A stretch of DNA of 64,000 nucleotides from Prorocentrum cordatum (GCA_963575745.1 CAUYUJ010001693.1:34072-98071), one strand, 5' to 3'. Shown: positions 11,614 to 24,200, counted from the first letter of the stretch. Numbers and translations are program-made. The notes: a model not told the origin generated them from the sequence alone.

Positions 11614-11708
11614 GTGTGTATGCGTGTGTGTGTGCGTGTGTGTGTCAGTGCGTGTGTGTGTGCGCGCGCGGCGCTCGCAACCCCGCGCTCCCCCTCCCCC
11701 TTCCTCCA

Positions 11709-11789
11709 GCGCCCCGCGAGGGCGGAGTGGTTTGAGTGGGGGGAGGGCCGGCCCCAAGATGGGGCGGTGCCTCCCCCCTCCGGAGCGCC
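11709..11789 (+). repeat. 82-bp unit, copy 2
   Basis: Same unit with one change in the left terminus (GCGCCCCG); the right terminus is intact. Confidence 0.78.
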
Positions 11790-12352
11790 GGGAGGGGGTC
11801 GGGGGGGGGGTTCGTGCGTGTGTTTGTAAGTGTTCGTTCGTGTGACGTGGGTGTGGTTGTAAGTGTGTTCGTTTGTGCGTGTGTGTGTGTGTGCGTTTGC
11901 TTGTGTGACTGTCTCTGTTCTCAGTGCGTGTTTTCTGTGGGTGTTCGCGATTGCGTTCGTGTGTCTGGTGCGTGTGTGTGTGTCTGGTGCGTGTGCGTGT
12001 GTGTGTGTGTGCGCGTGTGCCTGTGTGTTCGTGCGTGTGTGTGTGTGTGCTTTTCCGTTTGCGTGTGTTTCTGTTTGTATGAGTGGGTGCGCGTGTGTCT
12101 GGTATTTGTGCGTGTGTGTGTGTGTGTGTGTGTGCGTGCGTCTGTGTGTGTGTGTGGTATGGGCGTGCGTGTGGGGTGCGCGCGCATGAATGGGCGCGCG
12201 TGGATGAGTGTGCGCGCGCGTGTGGATGTGTGTTTGTGTCTGTGCTCGTGTGATTCTGTGTGCGTGCGTGCGCGTGCGTGTGCGCGCGCGCGCCCTCGGT
12301 GGCGCCGTGGTCCGCGCGCCCCCCCCCCTTTCTCTCTCTCTCTCCTGCCTCG

Positions 12353-12434
12353 GGCGCACCGCGGGGGCGGAGTGGGTGGAGTGGGGGGAGGGCCGGCCCC
12401 GGAATGGCGCAGCGCCTCCCCCCTCCGGAGCGCC
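12353..12434 (+). repeat. 82-bp unit, copy 3
   Basis: Same unit, more diverged (left terminus GGCGCACCG, internal GGAATGGCGCAG), in the same orientation as copies 1 and 2. Confidence 0.75.
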
Positions 12435-12742
12435 GGCGGAGAGGGCGGGGGGCGAGGCGCGCGTGGGCGGCTCGTGTGTAGGGGTGTGTGCGCCTGTGTG
12501 TATGTATGTATGTATGTATGTATGTATATGTATATATATATATATACATATATATATGATTATGTGTGAACGCGTGCGTGCGTGCGTGTCTGTGTGTGCG
12601 TGAGTGTGTATGTGTGTGTGTGTGTGTTCGCATGCTGTCCTACGCGTGGTTTCATGTTTCTCTGTATGTCTGTGTTTTTAGGTGTGTTGCGTGTCTGTTG
12701 TGTGTGTGTGTGCTCGTTTGTGCTCGTGTGTGCGTGTGCTTG

Positions 12743-12792
12743 CATGTGTGAATGCATCTTCGCTACTCGGTTTCTCGACCTCGCGCCGAACA
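12743..12792 (+). mobile_element. Helentron-like terminal sequence, related to the 16,588 end
   Basis: This edge of the TG array aligns with the reverse complement of 16,588-16,625: both read GTGTGA-TGC, then TCTT, GCTA, CGG, TTT and GAC in order with scattered differences. It suggests that the 9.5-12.8 kb array is the 3' end of a second, related element inserted in the opposite orientation just left of LINE A. No coding part or 5' end of that element was found. Confidence 0.5.
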
Positions 12793-13421
12793 CTTTCAGG
12801 GTCGGATGGGGACATGGGAAATACCTTGTTTGAAATGTCTAAGAAGATCATATCTGAAGCTCTCTGCTTTTTTTCCGAGCACTCTCGAGGGTGCGAGGAG
12901 CTCTACGAGGTCCCCGACTCAAGGGCTCAAGGGCTCCAGGATCCCACTGGGGCTCAGGGGGTGTCGGCGTCGCGGGGAGACGGCGCGGCAGCCATCGCTG
13001 CCATCGACGGGTACGGCATCTTCGAGGTCAGCTAGGCTGCTTCCTTTGTTTGCTGCGCTTGTTGTCTTTTGTTGTACGTGTGTGAAGACGGACGGATACG
13101 ACTTTTCGGTTCTCGCGAGAAGGTTTCAGCTGGAGGATATATCACCGACAGTGCCATATTTGCAGTACTCACAGGATTACGGTCAGAAGCCAGATACTGC
13201 TGTCGAGAGAGCTTCTCGTAAAAGACAACTTCAGGATATTGAGAAGACCCCAGGTGACTACCCATTGGACGGAAGATTGAATACTGCCGACTCCACTCCA
13301 GATAGTGAATCTGTTGTACCTCTCTGTGAACGGACGGTGACACGACAGTGGTTGCACTCGTGGGGATACGGACCTCAGTGTATTGACACAATGCCCGAGC
13401 GTGCAGATAACATGACGGTGG
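12793..13421 (+). other. LINE A 5' untranslated region and flank
   Basis: Lies between the terminal repeat and LINE A ORF1. The dispersed GAGCTCTACGAGGT motif occurs at about 12,898, some 520 bases before the ORF1 ATG. A variant sits about 540 bases before the LINE C ORF1, so it may mark a shared 5' end. A frame of 232 residues crosses the region but resembles nothing in LINE C. Confidence 0.4.
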
Positions 13422-14348
13422 ATGGCGGAGCCCCCCCCTGTGAAGCGTAATCGTGAGGAGGTTCTTGCTGAAAGGAAGGCCGCCTTGGAGGGGAAGGATG
13501 GTATGCAGAGTTTACTATTGCAGATGATGCACAAGATGGATGATAACGCTGAAAGGATCCAGGATGCCATAGGAGTTCAGGGGGCCAAAATCGACAACGT
13601 TCAGGCCCAGGTCCAGAAGCAGGGTGTTACGATTTCTAATCTGGAGACGAGCGTTCAGGGGCTTGAGACTAAACATAATCGACTCGAGACGATCGTCCAG
13701 GGACTCCAGGGACAGGTTCGTGCGGGTTCAGTTGCCAGTGACGCGTCGACGAGGCCTGATAATACCAGGACGGGAAGATACCAGGCTCCTGGAACCACCT
13801 ACTTCTCTCCAACGTATGTCGAACTCAAGGGATGGGTCACCAACTGGAGTGACAGGGATAGGAGGTCTCAGGAGATGCTCATGTGGGAGGATGTGAAGGT
13901 GCTCATAGATAACATTACAAATCATTGTCTTTCGGAGGATGATCGTGTGCACGTGTGTGTTGACGGTGCTGAGCGCATTAACGTTGGCCGTTACATGTTC
14001 GGATCGGCCAAAGTCAACCCTGAGTCGATCAAAGTCAGTGTCGAGTGCCCAGAGTGGAAGAGGGGCCACGTTAAGGCGGTGGGGAGATTCTGCGGCACTA
14101 TTCGGAGCATGTGTACACAGATTGGTATCGAGGTTATTGCTGTGCGAGGGGAAATGGGACCGCCCAAATCGACTATATGGACAGTGCCCACGACGGCCGC
14201 TCCGAGGCCAATGCTTCTGGCCGAGTTTACCACGACGCGGGCGACATGGGAGGTATCGAGTGAGACTGTCGACAGGTTGCATCAACTCATACCTGCGTTT
14301 ACTAAGACGAAGGCTGATATCGAGACGGAAGTCAACAGGAGGGTGTGA
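13422..14348 (+). CDS. LINE A ORF1, coiled-coil nucleic-acid-binding protein
   Basis: 308 residues from an ATG (MAEPPPVKRNREE). Residues about 25-100 are heptad-rich and would form a coiled coil. From about 127 lies a block shared with LINE C ORF1 (VELKGWVTNW, then RSQEML), and the C-terminal half has related spacing (SVECPEWK, then EMGPPKS). This is the usual plan of a LINE ORF1 RNA-binding protein: trimerising coil, then a binding domain. It ends in a single TGA at 14,346-14,348. The endonuclease begins in the same frame 14 codons later with no intervening ATG. Confidence 0.75.
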   Translation: MAEPPPVKRNREEVLAERKAALEGKDGMQSLLLQMMHKMDDNAERIQDAIGVQGAKIDNVQAQVQKQGVTISNLETSVQGLETKHNRLETIVQGLQGQVRAGSVASDASTRPDNTRTGRYQAPGTTYFSPTYVELKGWVTNWSDRDRRSQEMLMWEDVKVLIDNITNHCLSEDDRVHVCVDGAERINVGRYMFGSAKVNPESIKVSVECPEWKRGHVKAVGRFCGTIRSMCTQIGIEVIAVRGEMGPPKSTIWTVPTTAAPRPMLLAEFTTTRATWEVSSETVDRLHQLIPAFTKTKADIETEVNRRV

Positions 14349-16587
14349 CGACGACGACGCCGAACACCGTTCAAGGGGATCCGACTGGGTAGCTGGAACC
14401 TCAATCGGGCGGGGTCGGCCAATTTCAAGGGGAATGAGATTCTGAGGTGCCTTTCAATGCGAGATTGCATATGGGGTGTTCAGGAATGCCAGAATCTTTT
14501 TGGAGGCAAATTCGATGCATATTTCAGGCGGTGTGGCCTTTCATATCGTGTGAGTTGTGACGGTAAGTGTGGGTTATTATTTAACAAAGAGTGGAGTACG
14601 TGTGTGCGTGAATCAATATGTCAATATGAACGGTTCTGTGTGGTGGTCTTTGGTAGTGGAAGTGCCCTGTGATAGTTGCCTCTGCGTATCTTCCCGGCCC
14701 CGGCGTCGAGGACGCCGTAGATGTGCAGTGCGTGGTGTTGGACGCGCTCGAGTCAGTTATTCTCACTCTGCGCAGCCGCTGGAAGGGAGCGACTGTCTCT
14801 GTGCTGCTCGATGCCAACGTTGAGCTATCCCCATCAACTCAGCTGCAGTGCTCGCGCACTGGGACTGTCTATGAGGCGGTGGGAAGTGCTACCAAGGAGG
14901 AGAGGAGGACTTGCGAGGAGGGTGGTGCACAGCGGGTGAGGAGGGACGTACGACAACAGTTGCGCGAGCGTGTTCTGTGCTTTCTAGGGCGCCTGGGGAT
15001 GAAGGCTGCCAATTCGTTCTTGCCACGACTACACACATGGGAGAGCTGCGGAGTATCTCGGTGGGGGACGTGTAAGAAGGTTCTTGATTACATTTTTGTT
15101 CCCAGGACGTGGGTGATCGATGAGATGACGGTCGAAAATATCATGAGTAATGGGGGGAAGACAAATCGCAGTCGTCTCAGCGACCATGGCCTGCTTCAGG
15201 GGACTTTTAGTGACGCAGGCGCTGAGCTGGTCAAACGTAGTATCCCGACGGCAGCTCGTGAAAAGAGTTTGGTAGGTTATAAGACGGTGAATTGGGGGGA
15301 CCTCAATATGGCGCGAAAGGAAATCGATCGGGTCTTGGGAGATGCCAATACTACTTGTTCTCCAGGGGACCTTGTGTCGACCACTATTCGGGCCTGTACT
15401 GAGCAGGAGGAAATCAAATTCACGACTGCCACCACGGGACGGGGACTACCGCCAAGTAGGCCTGCAGGGCTCACGGCCTGCCAGGAGATTTTGCGACGGA
15501 AGCCTTTGCCAGCGTCAGTGGATGTGCCCAGCTTGCGCAGACGTGCCAACGGACTGCGGAGGGAGTATCGTGCGGCGTTGGCCGCGTGGACCTCTCCTGC
15601 CTCCAGGCGCAAAGAGCGTCATGGTATCAAGCACCTCATTGTGCAGGGGCGGATATCTGAGGACAGGGAGGAGTGGGTGGAGGAGATCAGAGCACATACC
15701 AGGCAGAGGTATACTTCAGGGGAGGTCAGAGAACGGGATATGGCGATGTTGGAGGAGTTGAGGAGGGATGCACAACAGAACCTATGTGACGGGTTCTGCA
15801 CTGAGGGACTGACAATGGCGGTGGTATGCCAGGCACGGTCACGTCTCAAGTCCAAGCGTGCCACTGGCCCCGACAGGCTGCCTTGTGAAATGCTCAAGGC
15901 ATTGCCGTGGGCGACGTTGCGTGGCGTTGCTCGGATGTTTGATGAGATATTTCGCTTGGCACGGCAGTATCCCCAGGACTGGAGGGAAATTTTGATCGCC
16001 TTCATGCCCAAGCTGCCGAGCTTGACATCGCTGACAGATGCACGGTACCTCTGTCTGCAAAACAGTCTCAGCCGTTGGTATTCTGCTTGTGTGGTGATCT
16101 TGGTCGAACAATTTGTGTCTCGGGCTGGCCTCATGGGACCCCTGGGCATCTACGGCTTCCAGGAGGGACGTAAGACGGTGGAAATTGTGGGGGCCCTCAA
16201 GGCTCTGGCTCAACATGGGGACATCTGGGGAAAGGATCAGACGGTCCATATCGCTAACGCCGATATCAAACAAGCGTTCGACCACTGCAGCCTTCAAAAC
16301 GCCAAGCGAGCTATGTGCCATGCCAATATTCCTGCCTATCTCCAGTATGCTTTGCTATCACCGCTGGTTTGCACTACGGGGTCGTTAGTTGTCGAGGGTA
16401 TGGCCATTCACGACATCAACTGGGACGTCTGCATACGGACGGGCGGCCCTGAGGGGCCTCTTCTCTTTAATCTTATCATATGTGCCATGTGGGGACCTAT
16501 ATTTCGGGATTGGGACAGTAGAGGAGTGGGGTATGTGCTGGAGGGCGTCTGTGGTGAGTACGAGCGACGGACAAAAGTGAACCACTT
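14349..16587 (+). pseudogene. LINE A ORF2, 5' part: APE endonuclease and reverse transcriptase, interrupted by a 21-kb insertion
   Basis: Frame-continuous with ORF1 after the TGA. The endonuclease starts at SWNLNRAG (14,391) with IWGVQECQN following. Near 14,668 a one-base loss shifts the frame; the rest reads from 14,669 with LLDANVEL, KKVLDYIFV and RLSDHGLL, typical APE motifs. RT follows: KRATGPDRLP (about 15,855), motif A NADIKQAFD (about 16,255), motif B region RTGGPEGPLLF (about 16,435). It stops being LINE at 16,587, just before motif C; the reading frame running on into the CA array is meaningless. The second half resumes at 37,797. Confidence 0.85.
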
Positions 16588-17112
16588 GGTAGCGTCCAAA
16601 ACCCGGATAGCAAAGAGGCACTCACACAAACGAGCACACGCACATAAGCACGCACACACGAACACACACACATACAAACACATATACATACACAAGAACG
16701 CACACATACGCCAGCATGTTCCACACACACACACACGCACACACACACACACGCACACACTCACACACACACGCACACGCAACACATCCACGCGCAAAGG
16801 GCGACACACACGCGCAAACGCGCACACACGAACACACAGCACATCTCACATACACACAGGGACGCGCACACGCACACGGATCACACAAGCACATAGACAC
16901 ACGGGGGCACACACAAACACCCACACGCACACACGCACACACACACACACACACACACTCGCGCACGCACAACCCACGCACACAGACGCACACGCAAGCA
17001 TCCATGGAAACCTACGCACTGACGACCACACGATGACGCACGCACCGCAGCCAACTCGGCCCCCCCCCCCCGCGCTCCCCTGCCGCCCCCACGCACCCCC
17101 GCCCTCCCCGCC

Positions 17113-17194
17113 GGCGCTCCGGAGGGGGGAGGCACCGCCCCATTTTGGGGCCGGCCCTCCCTCCGCTCCAACCACTCCGCCCTCGCGGAGCGCC
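17113..17194 (-). repeat. 82-bp unit, copy 4
   Basis: Full-length, with both 9-bp inverted termini intact. Minus orientation, thus the same orientation relative to the TG-rich strand as copies 1-3. Confidence 0.8.
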
Positions 17195-17921
17195 AGAGGG
17201 AGGGGAGGGGGGAGGGGTGGGGGGCGCGCGGACGGCGGCAGCACCGCGCGCACGCACGCGCACACGCACATGCGCAGACGAACAACGAACAGGATGGCAA
17301 AGAGGATATCACACAAGCAAGCACACGCACACACACACAGACTAGCACACAAGAGCACACACGTACGCCAGCATGCTCCACACACATGCGCACATACACA
17401 CATGCACACACACGCACACACACACACAAGGTCCACACACACACGCGCAAACGCGCACACGCAAACACACATATATACACAAGAACCCACACAGACACAC
17501 AGACACATGCAGCCACACATGCAGCCTGACAGACACACAGACACATGCAGCCACAAATCTGACACACAGCTTGAGGAGCTTGAGGACATGCAGCCACACA
17601 GACACACAGACATAAACACACGCAAACGTTTACACACACACGCACACACACGCGCGAGCACCCAGACACGCACGCGCACACGCACACACGGTCGCGCACA
17701 CACACACACACACACACATACGAGACACGCGCGAGCCCCCCCCCACCACCACCACCACAACACACACACACACACACAAGCGCACACACAGACGCAATCG
17801 CGAACACCCGCGGCTAACCACGCACAGACGACAACGCGGTGACAGACCCATTCCCCGACTAAGCAGCGCACTCTACCCCCGCGCCCCCCAGCCGCCCCCA
17901 AGCGCCACCGCCCACCCCGCC

Positions 17922-18003
17922 GGCGCTCCGGAGGGGGGAGGCACCGCCCCATGTTGGGGCCGGCCCTCCCTCCACTCCAGCCACTCCGCCCTCGCGGAGC
18001 GCC
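17922..18003 (-). repeat. 82-bp unit, copy 5
   Basis: Both termini intact; 809 bases from copy 4 and in the same orientation. Confidence 0.8.
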
Positions 18004-18276
18004 GAAGAGATGGGGGGGGAGAAGGGGGAAGGGGGCGGCGGGGGTGCCAGCGCCGTGCTCGCACACAGACACACACACACACGCACACACAAGGATGCAC
18101 GTTTCCTCAGGAAGCGCGCCGCGTCGCAGGCGCGAGCGCGGGTCTCAAGTGCACACGCGGACATACACGCGCACACTAAGACACACAGACACACATACAC
18201 ACACACACGAATACACAAACGCACGCCCGCACACTCAATGAGGGACGCCCTGGCAAGCGGCCATGGAGGGGCGATC

Positions 18277-21200
18277 TCATCCCAACCTGTGTGGATCAGA
18301 GCGGGGTAGGTCTACGCCTGTCCTGTCTGTCACGCGGCCCCGTTCGCCCTCTTCGCGTCGCCTGCGCGCGGTCTCCGCCTCCCTCGCCTGCTGCGCCTTC
18401 TCGTGAGCCTCCACGTCCGGAATCCCGATTGTGGCGATGCGCGGGCGCGCTTGAGGGCGCGGCGGTTCGGTGGGCGCCGTGCCAGCGCCGGCGCCCACAC
18501 GAACGACAACGCCAGCCACAATCCTCGTCGTCGCCCCGCCTCCACCGCCCACTGACGGGGCCGAAGCCCCACAGTGCGCGCCAGCATCCCCAGCACCCTC
18601 GGACGCGGCGGCCTCTCGCGCACCCTCGAAGCCGCCCTGGGCGAACACCTCTGGAGGCGCAGCCGCGGGCGAAGCCTCGGGCAGGGTCCCCGCCGCTGGA
18701 ACCACCGGCGCAGAAACAGCGCCCGACGCACTGCGCGCCGCTCGCTCCTGGAACTCCTTCAACTTTGCCTCCGGGATTGCCCCGTCCACGCGCCCATGCC
18801 ACCCCTTTGCCCCTTGCTGGCCGAAGTGCCTCTTGCAGAACACGCCGCATCCCTCCGCGGGGAAACTGCGGCACTGCGCACCCACTCCATCCCCCCAAGT
18901 ACGAGCCAAACATTTCCTTTCATCGATCGTCTTCGGCGTAAAGCGATGCCACTCGCGGTCGGCAGGTGGCGCCCCCACGCCTGGCTCGACCGCGGCAGGA
19001 GCCGGGCCCGCGGACGGGACGCCCGAGGCCCTGCCAGCGTCGTCGTCCTCGCCGCCCGTGCTGCCCAGAGCAGGCGGGGACAGCCCGCGCTTCTTGCCCC
19101 TGCGCAACGGCGGCTGCGGCTGCCCCGAAGCGCCGGGGTCCCCGTCGCCAGCGCCAGGATCCCCGCCACCCGCCCGACGCCGCTTGCCCGGTGGCTCGCC
19201 ACCCGACGCCTGCTGCCCGGCGGGCGCACTCGGCGGCGCAGACGGCGCGGCAGACGTGCTGGAAGCAGCGCCGCCGCCGCCATCGCCGCTCCCCGCAGAC
19301 CCCGCCGCGCGCCCGCCTGCATGCCCGAGAGGCGCAGTCGGCGGAGCCGGCGGCGCACCAGACGGTCCCGCACCAGCGCTGCCGCCGGCGCCCCCCGCAG
19401 ACCCCGCCGCCGCGCGCCCGCCGCCTCCGCCCCGCGGACCCGCCCTGCGCACATACGCAAACACATACGCGCCCATGTGCACCTGGTGGTTTCTGGCGAT
19501 CTGCGCCCAAGTCTGGAGGTGGACAGTACTGTCGTCGAATTTGGCGTATTCGTTCACGCCCACGGATGCATACGCATAGTAGTGTCCGCTCGTCGCGCTT
19601 TCGCCCTGGTGCACCACGACCCCCGAGAAATCGTACTCGCACTCGGAATCCACAGGCCGCAGAATCTGAGGAAAGCGCACAGGGCGTCTGTCGTACCACT
19701 CGCCTATCACCCGCTGCACGATCACGAAGAGCACGGGCGGCGACCGCTCCCAGCGATTGCCTGTATATACCCTGATGCCTTGACAGACCCCGGCCGCCGC
19801 CCTCTGAGCATCATCGAGGTGAGCGTGCGCCGGACATCCTTGCCCTGGCTCACCGACATGCCTTAATTCCAGCCGGATCAACTCCTCCAGATCGCACGGC
19901 CCCCGGTAGTCGGGGCCGAGCAATTCGGAAGGCACCACCTTGAGAAACGTCTTAATTTCCCCCTTGTCCGAACTTGCTGTGCACGCGGCGCATCGCCTCC
20001 GCTGCCGAAACGCAATGCCGCAGACGTGCTGCTGGAGCACACTGCGCTGCCCGTGAGCCCCCCCTGCGGTGCAAACGGGGTGTTCGGCCGCGGTAACGGC
20101 ATGGAGGGCGGCCAGGAAGAACTCTGACGCGTCGCATTGCTTCGGTCTCCCTTGCTGATCGAATTCTGCAAATTCTCGCTCACCAAAGAGCCCCTTGCGC
20201 GCGGCTATAGCGAGTGGCGCGACGGCGTCGACCCCCTGGACAGAGAGAGCCGCGGCCTGAGCTCCGAGCGCGCACGCCGCGCAAGAGTCTGCACCCAGAG
20301 GGCACCGGCCGTGCTCGTGGAGAAGCCGACGGAAGGGAGCCAGGCGCAGCAGCACCTGCGCGACTGAGCTCACGAAGCAAGTATTGCCGAGGTTTGCGAT
20401 GCCCACGCCAGAGCCGCGGCCGCAGTGCCACTGCAGCTCCCTGGTGACCTCCTCCTGGGACACGCCGTAAGCTGCCATGCACAGATCCCGGTCCAGCGGG
20501 CGCAGCTCTGGCGGCTCTGCACCATCGCCAACAGTCGCCGCCGTGCGAAACATTTCCCCCCAAAGATCCCTCGGCACGACGGTGCCCCTACCGGCGCCGC
20601 GGCCGGCACCCCCGCGCCCACGCCCCCGCGAAGCAGCGCTCCCAGTGGACGGTGCCGCCGCCGCATCTGCGGTCGCCGTCGCGTCGCCGCCGCGGCCGCG
20701 GCCCCTGCCCCGCCCCGCAGGCCCTGCGTCGGGCGCAATGTATGCCGGTGGCACCGTCAGAGCCTGGCCCGGGCGCAGCGCGTGCGAGGGCAGAGGCGTC
20801 TGCACAGACGCCGCAGGGGCCACCTCCCCGTCCGAAGGCGCTGATCCAGTGGCGTCGTCGTCGTCGTCGTCGTCGCCCACCTCGTCACCGACGCCCGCTG
20901 AGCTCCCCACGGCGCGAGGCGGGCCTGGCGGCGACGCCCGAGGCACCGTCGGCGGCGCGGGCGCCGAGCTCGACTCCGGGTTGCCCCGTCCCGCGGGCCC
21001 ATCCCCCACGTCCCAGCCGTACTCCTGCGCCCTCTGCTTGGCGATTTCGTAACTCGCTTTGAAAATCCTGCTTTCGAAGCGTTGGACCCCCTCGCGGACG
21101 TACTGGGGCGGGCCCCGCTGCAGGATTTCCCAGGGCGGCAGGTTGTAGACGAGGACGCGATGGGCCACGCGAACGCGACTGAGCATGACGTACAGGTGCA

Positions 21201-24200
21201 GCCACCAGTCATCGGCGCCCATGTTCATGGGCTTCTGGAGCACCATGGTGGCCGCATCCATGCCCAAGCCCTGCGCCGTCTGCACGGTGCGAACTTTCTC
21301 TGGCAGCAACGGGATCTGGTACCTCGTAACCTTCACCTTCCGAAGCTTTCGCTCGCCATCGTCTTCGTAGTAGTGATGGTTCCACTCCCAGGACGCCCTG
21401 TGCGGCGCGATCTGCACGACCCCTGCTCCGAACCCTAGGTCCTCCGTGAAGTCATCAAACTTGACGAGGACACCGCGAGGCAAACGCTTGCATCGATAAT
21501 AACCGAGCCTGTGGGCGTCGTGAGTCTTCTTTTCGCGCCAATCCGCGCCCGGCGTCTCGAACTCTCGCGGGTGGAACCGCACGTCCTTGACTACCCCCAC
21601 GGCGTCCTGGACGATCTGGTGCTTCGCCGACAACTTCACGGTCAGCCGCACACGCATGCCGATGTACAGCGGGCACATGCCGATGAGGTGACCAGTGTTG
21701 TTCACGTTCGGCACCTGCAGCATGGCCTTGTAATGCTCCTCACCGAAGGCCGTGGGGGCTGGGGGCAAGTCCACGGCCTGTACGTACAGCAGCATCTGCC
21801 CCTTCTCCCTGGCCTCTCGCACGGCCCGATACTGCATCTGCCTGTGCACGGCCTCCCAGGCGATGCCCATCTCGAACCCGTCTTTGACAGCGGGGTCCTG
21901 CAGCCGCTTGTCGTTCTTACCGGGTCGGACCACCCACCCTTGCACCACCCTTTTCTGCTCGGCCGTGAACTTCTTGCCCTCCCTCATGGTCTTCAAGAAC
22001 CCCGGCATGAAAGGGCAGGGCGCGTGCGGAGTAACGAGCCTGTCCTTGAAGCGGTGCGTCTCGTACAGAAACATCGCGTGGGTCACGCCGTCCAAGAATA
22101 TCGACTGCCCATTGCGGACGTGAACCCACTGGTCGGGTGCCTCACGCTGCAGCAGGGAAGACCTCTTGCCTTTGCCGCTCACAGGGCCCAGCTGATAAAA
22201 GTCACCCAGGAACATGACAATCGGAGCCTTCCCGAACATGTGTCCCCGCTCCATGTACAGGTCCACGTCGCAATTGTGCGTCGCCTTCCGGGCTTTGCAC
22301 ATGCGAAACGATGCAGCGCCGAGAAGCGCAGGCGGCACCATGGACACCTCCTCCACGATGACGGCCTTGAGAGCGTTCATGCGGTCCACGAAATCATCCT
22401 CGACTTTCTGCCCGGAGAGCCTAGCGATGGTCAAGGCCTGCTGCCCGCTCAGCCCGAAGCCGCTGTGGATCGTCTCCCCCCCGATGACGCGCGCAGCGCT
22501 GTTCGACGAGGCCACGGCGATCTCCGATCCCTTGCCGAACACCTCGGCGAACAGACGCCGCAGCAGTTTCACCACCTCCGTCTTCCCCGTCCCGCCCTCC
22601 CCGTGCAACAGGAGAGCCATGTGCTCCACCGGCTTGGGGCTTTTTCCGCTGCGCAGATCTTCCTCGTATGCCACGATGGCCTCCACCTGGCCCACGACCA
22701 GGGCGACCACCGCCTTCTGCTCCTTATTGAACGTCACCGGGTTGTCCGCCCTGGTCGCCCACTCGTCCAACAGCCTCTGCGCGATGTCGCGCGCCCGCGG
22801 CGGCCGCTTCTCGTCGCCGGCAACCGCGGGCGCCGGCGGCCGACCAGGCACGAGCGCGGCAGGCGCCGAACCCGCGAGGCCGCCCCCCCCGTCGCCATCC
22901 CCAGGCAAGCCCTCAGCTCCCTTCTTCCTGTATCGGAACGCCTCCTTCTGCTGTGCTTTGCCTTCCTCGAACTGAGAGTCGCCCAAGTCGAGACCACCGA
23001 ATCCGGTCTGCCTTCCAGTACTCGCGGCAGCAGGCTGCGGCTTATGGTCTCTCGCATAACCCTCAAGGAAGATGTTCTTATAGACCAGGCTTTGTGACGA
23101 CCCACGAATTTGCTCCAACTGGGCCACCGCGGGCACCTCGCTATCCGGCACGGCGAACCTGGCCTTCTGTCGGTGCGCCGCCCACGCTTCGTCCGCCTCG
23201 CCCTCGTCCACCTCCTCAGCAAAACCGTCGAAGGCTCCGCCACCGGCGCCCGCCCCCTCCTCCTCGTCCGCCTCCCCGGCAGGCCGATTCTCCGCTGGCT
23301 GCAGCTCAGAGTACACAAAGTCCTTGGCCTCCGGACGAGTCTTGATTCGCGGCCGCCCTTTCGCCTCCGCCTCCACGTCGAGGTTCGTCGCGACCTGGAC
23401 GGTCCAGCGCGCCATGAACTCGGCGGCGCTGGGGCGCTGTGCAAAATGGCCCGGGCCCTCCTCGGAGCCGCGATCCAGATCGATGTCCTCGATCGTGAAC
23501 CACTTTCCAGCTCGCCGCTCGCAAAGCTCGTACTGCCTGGACAACGCCACCTGCTTCGCCCACCACTCCTCCCAGGCAGGCTTATGCTTCCCGGACGCGT
23601 CGACACCGGCCCTGTAGGGCGCCCAGGCTGCCGCCCCCTTCTCAGCCGGCTGCAACGGGCGAAAAATCACCGACTTGAACAGCGCGTTCACCTCTTCCTC
23701 TTTCTCCTTCGAAGGCATCGCGAAGCCGAAGAACTTGGGCACCCTGAACGGCGCGCCGACGCGGAGCTTCTGCACTCGGGAGGCGGCGGCCGGGTGCGAG
23801 TCCGCGAACGCGTACGTCTCGAAGTCCTGCGCGTCGAAGTGGAGCGGGTTGGCCTGAGCTGTGTACACGTACATGGCGTAATGGTACATGCCCATGGACT
23901 TCAGGGGCTCCCTGTCGCCGCGATGCAGCCAGTCCATCTTCATGTCGTGCTCCTGCCGTGCCCGGTATTCGACGGCCTGCTGCTGCTGCTCCTGCTCGGG
24001 CTGGCCCTCCCCAGCAGCACCGGCACCCGCGCCCTCCCCGACGACGCCGTTGACGACCTCGGCGCGAAGCGTTGCGCGCCCCTCGCCCAGCGCATCCATG
24101 ATACCGCCCCCCCCCTCGCCGTCCTCTTCTCCCGCGGCCGGCTGGTCCACCTCGATGTCCTCTGCGCGGGGGTCGGTCCAGAAGTCGTCCCTTTTCTCGT

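Larger units (their letters stand above)
9528..12747 (+). repeat. TG / TCTG / TGTGTC higher-order microsatellite array
   Basis: About 3.2 kb of TGTGTCTG-type repeats, a pure TCTG tract near 11,410-11,610, and TGTG/TATG stretches after 11,810. GC-rich blocks each holding an 82-bp unit interrupt it near 10,400-10,560, 11,670-11,810 and 12,290-12,470. Long Val-Cys (plus) and Thr-His-Arg (minus) open frames are artefacts. The array mirrors the CA array at 16.6-18.2 kb in the opposite orientation. Confidence 0.93.
16615..18240 (+). repeat. CA microsatellite array in the Helentron 3' region
   Basis: CACA/CACG repeats with two GC-rich blocks holding 82-bp units. It is a higher-order repeat: the terminal segment GGATAGCAAAGAGG (16,605) returns as GGATGGCAAAGAGG (17,292), and CGCCAGCATG followed by TCCACAC recurs at about 16,709 and 17,364. 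The long LINE-frame reading through this array is not coding. Confidence 0.9.

Noticed and set aside
7614-12633. Very long ORFs in TG/TCTG arrays (Val-Cys, Ser-Val-Cys-Leu or Thr-His-Arg repeats, up to 730 codons)
   Set aside because: The dinucleotide and tetranucleotide units simply lack stops in most frames; codon content is that of the repeat alone.
16588-17842. Continuation of LINE A ORF2 through the CA array (Thr-His repeats)
   Set aside because: LINE homology ends at 16,587 and resumes at 37,797; the open frame across the array is accidental.
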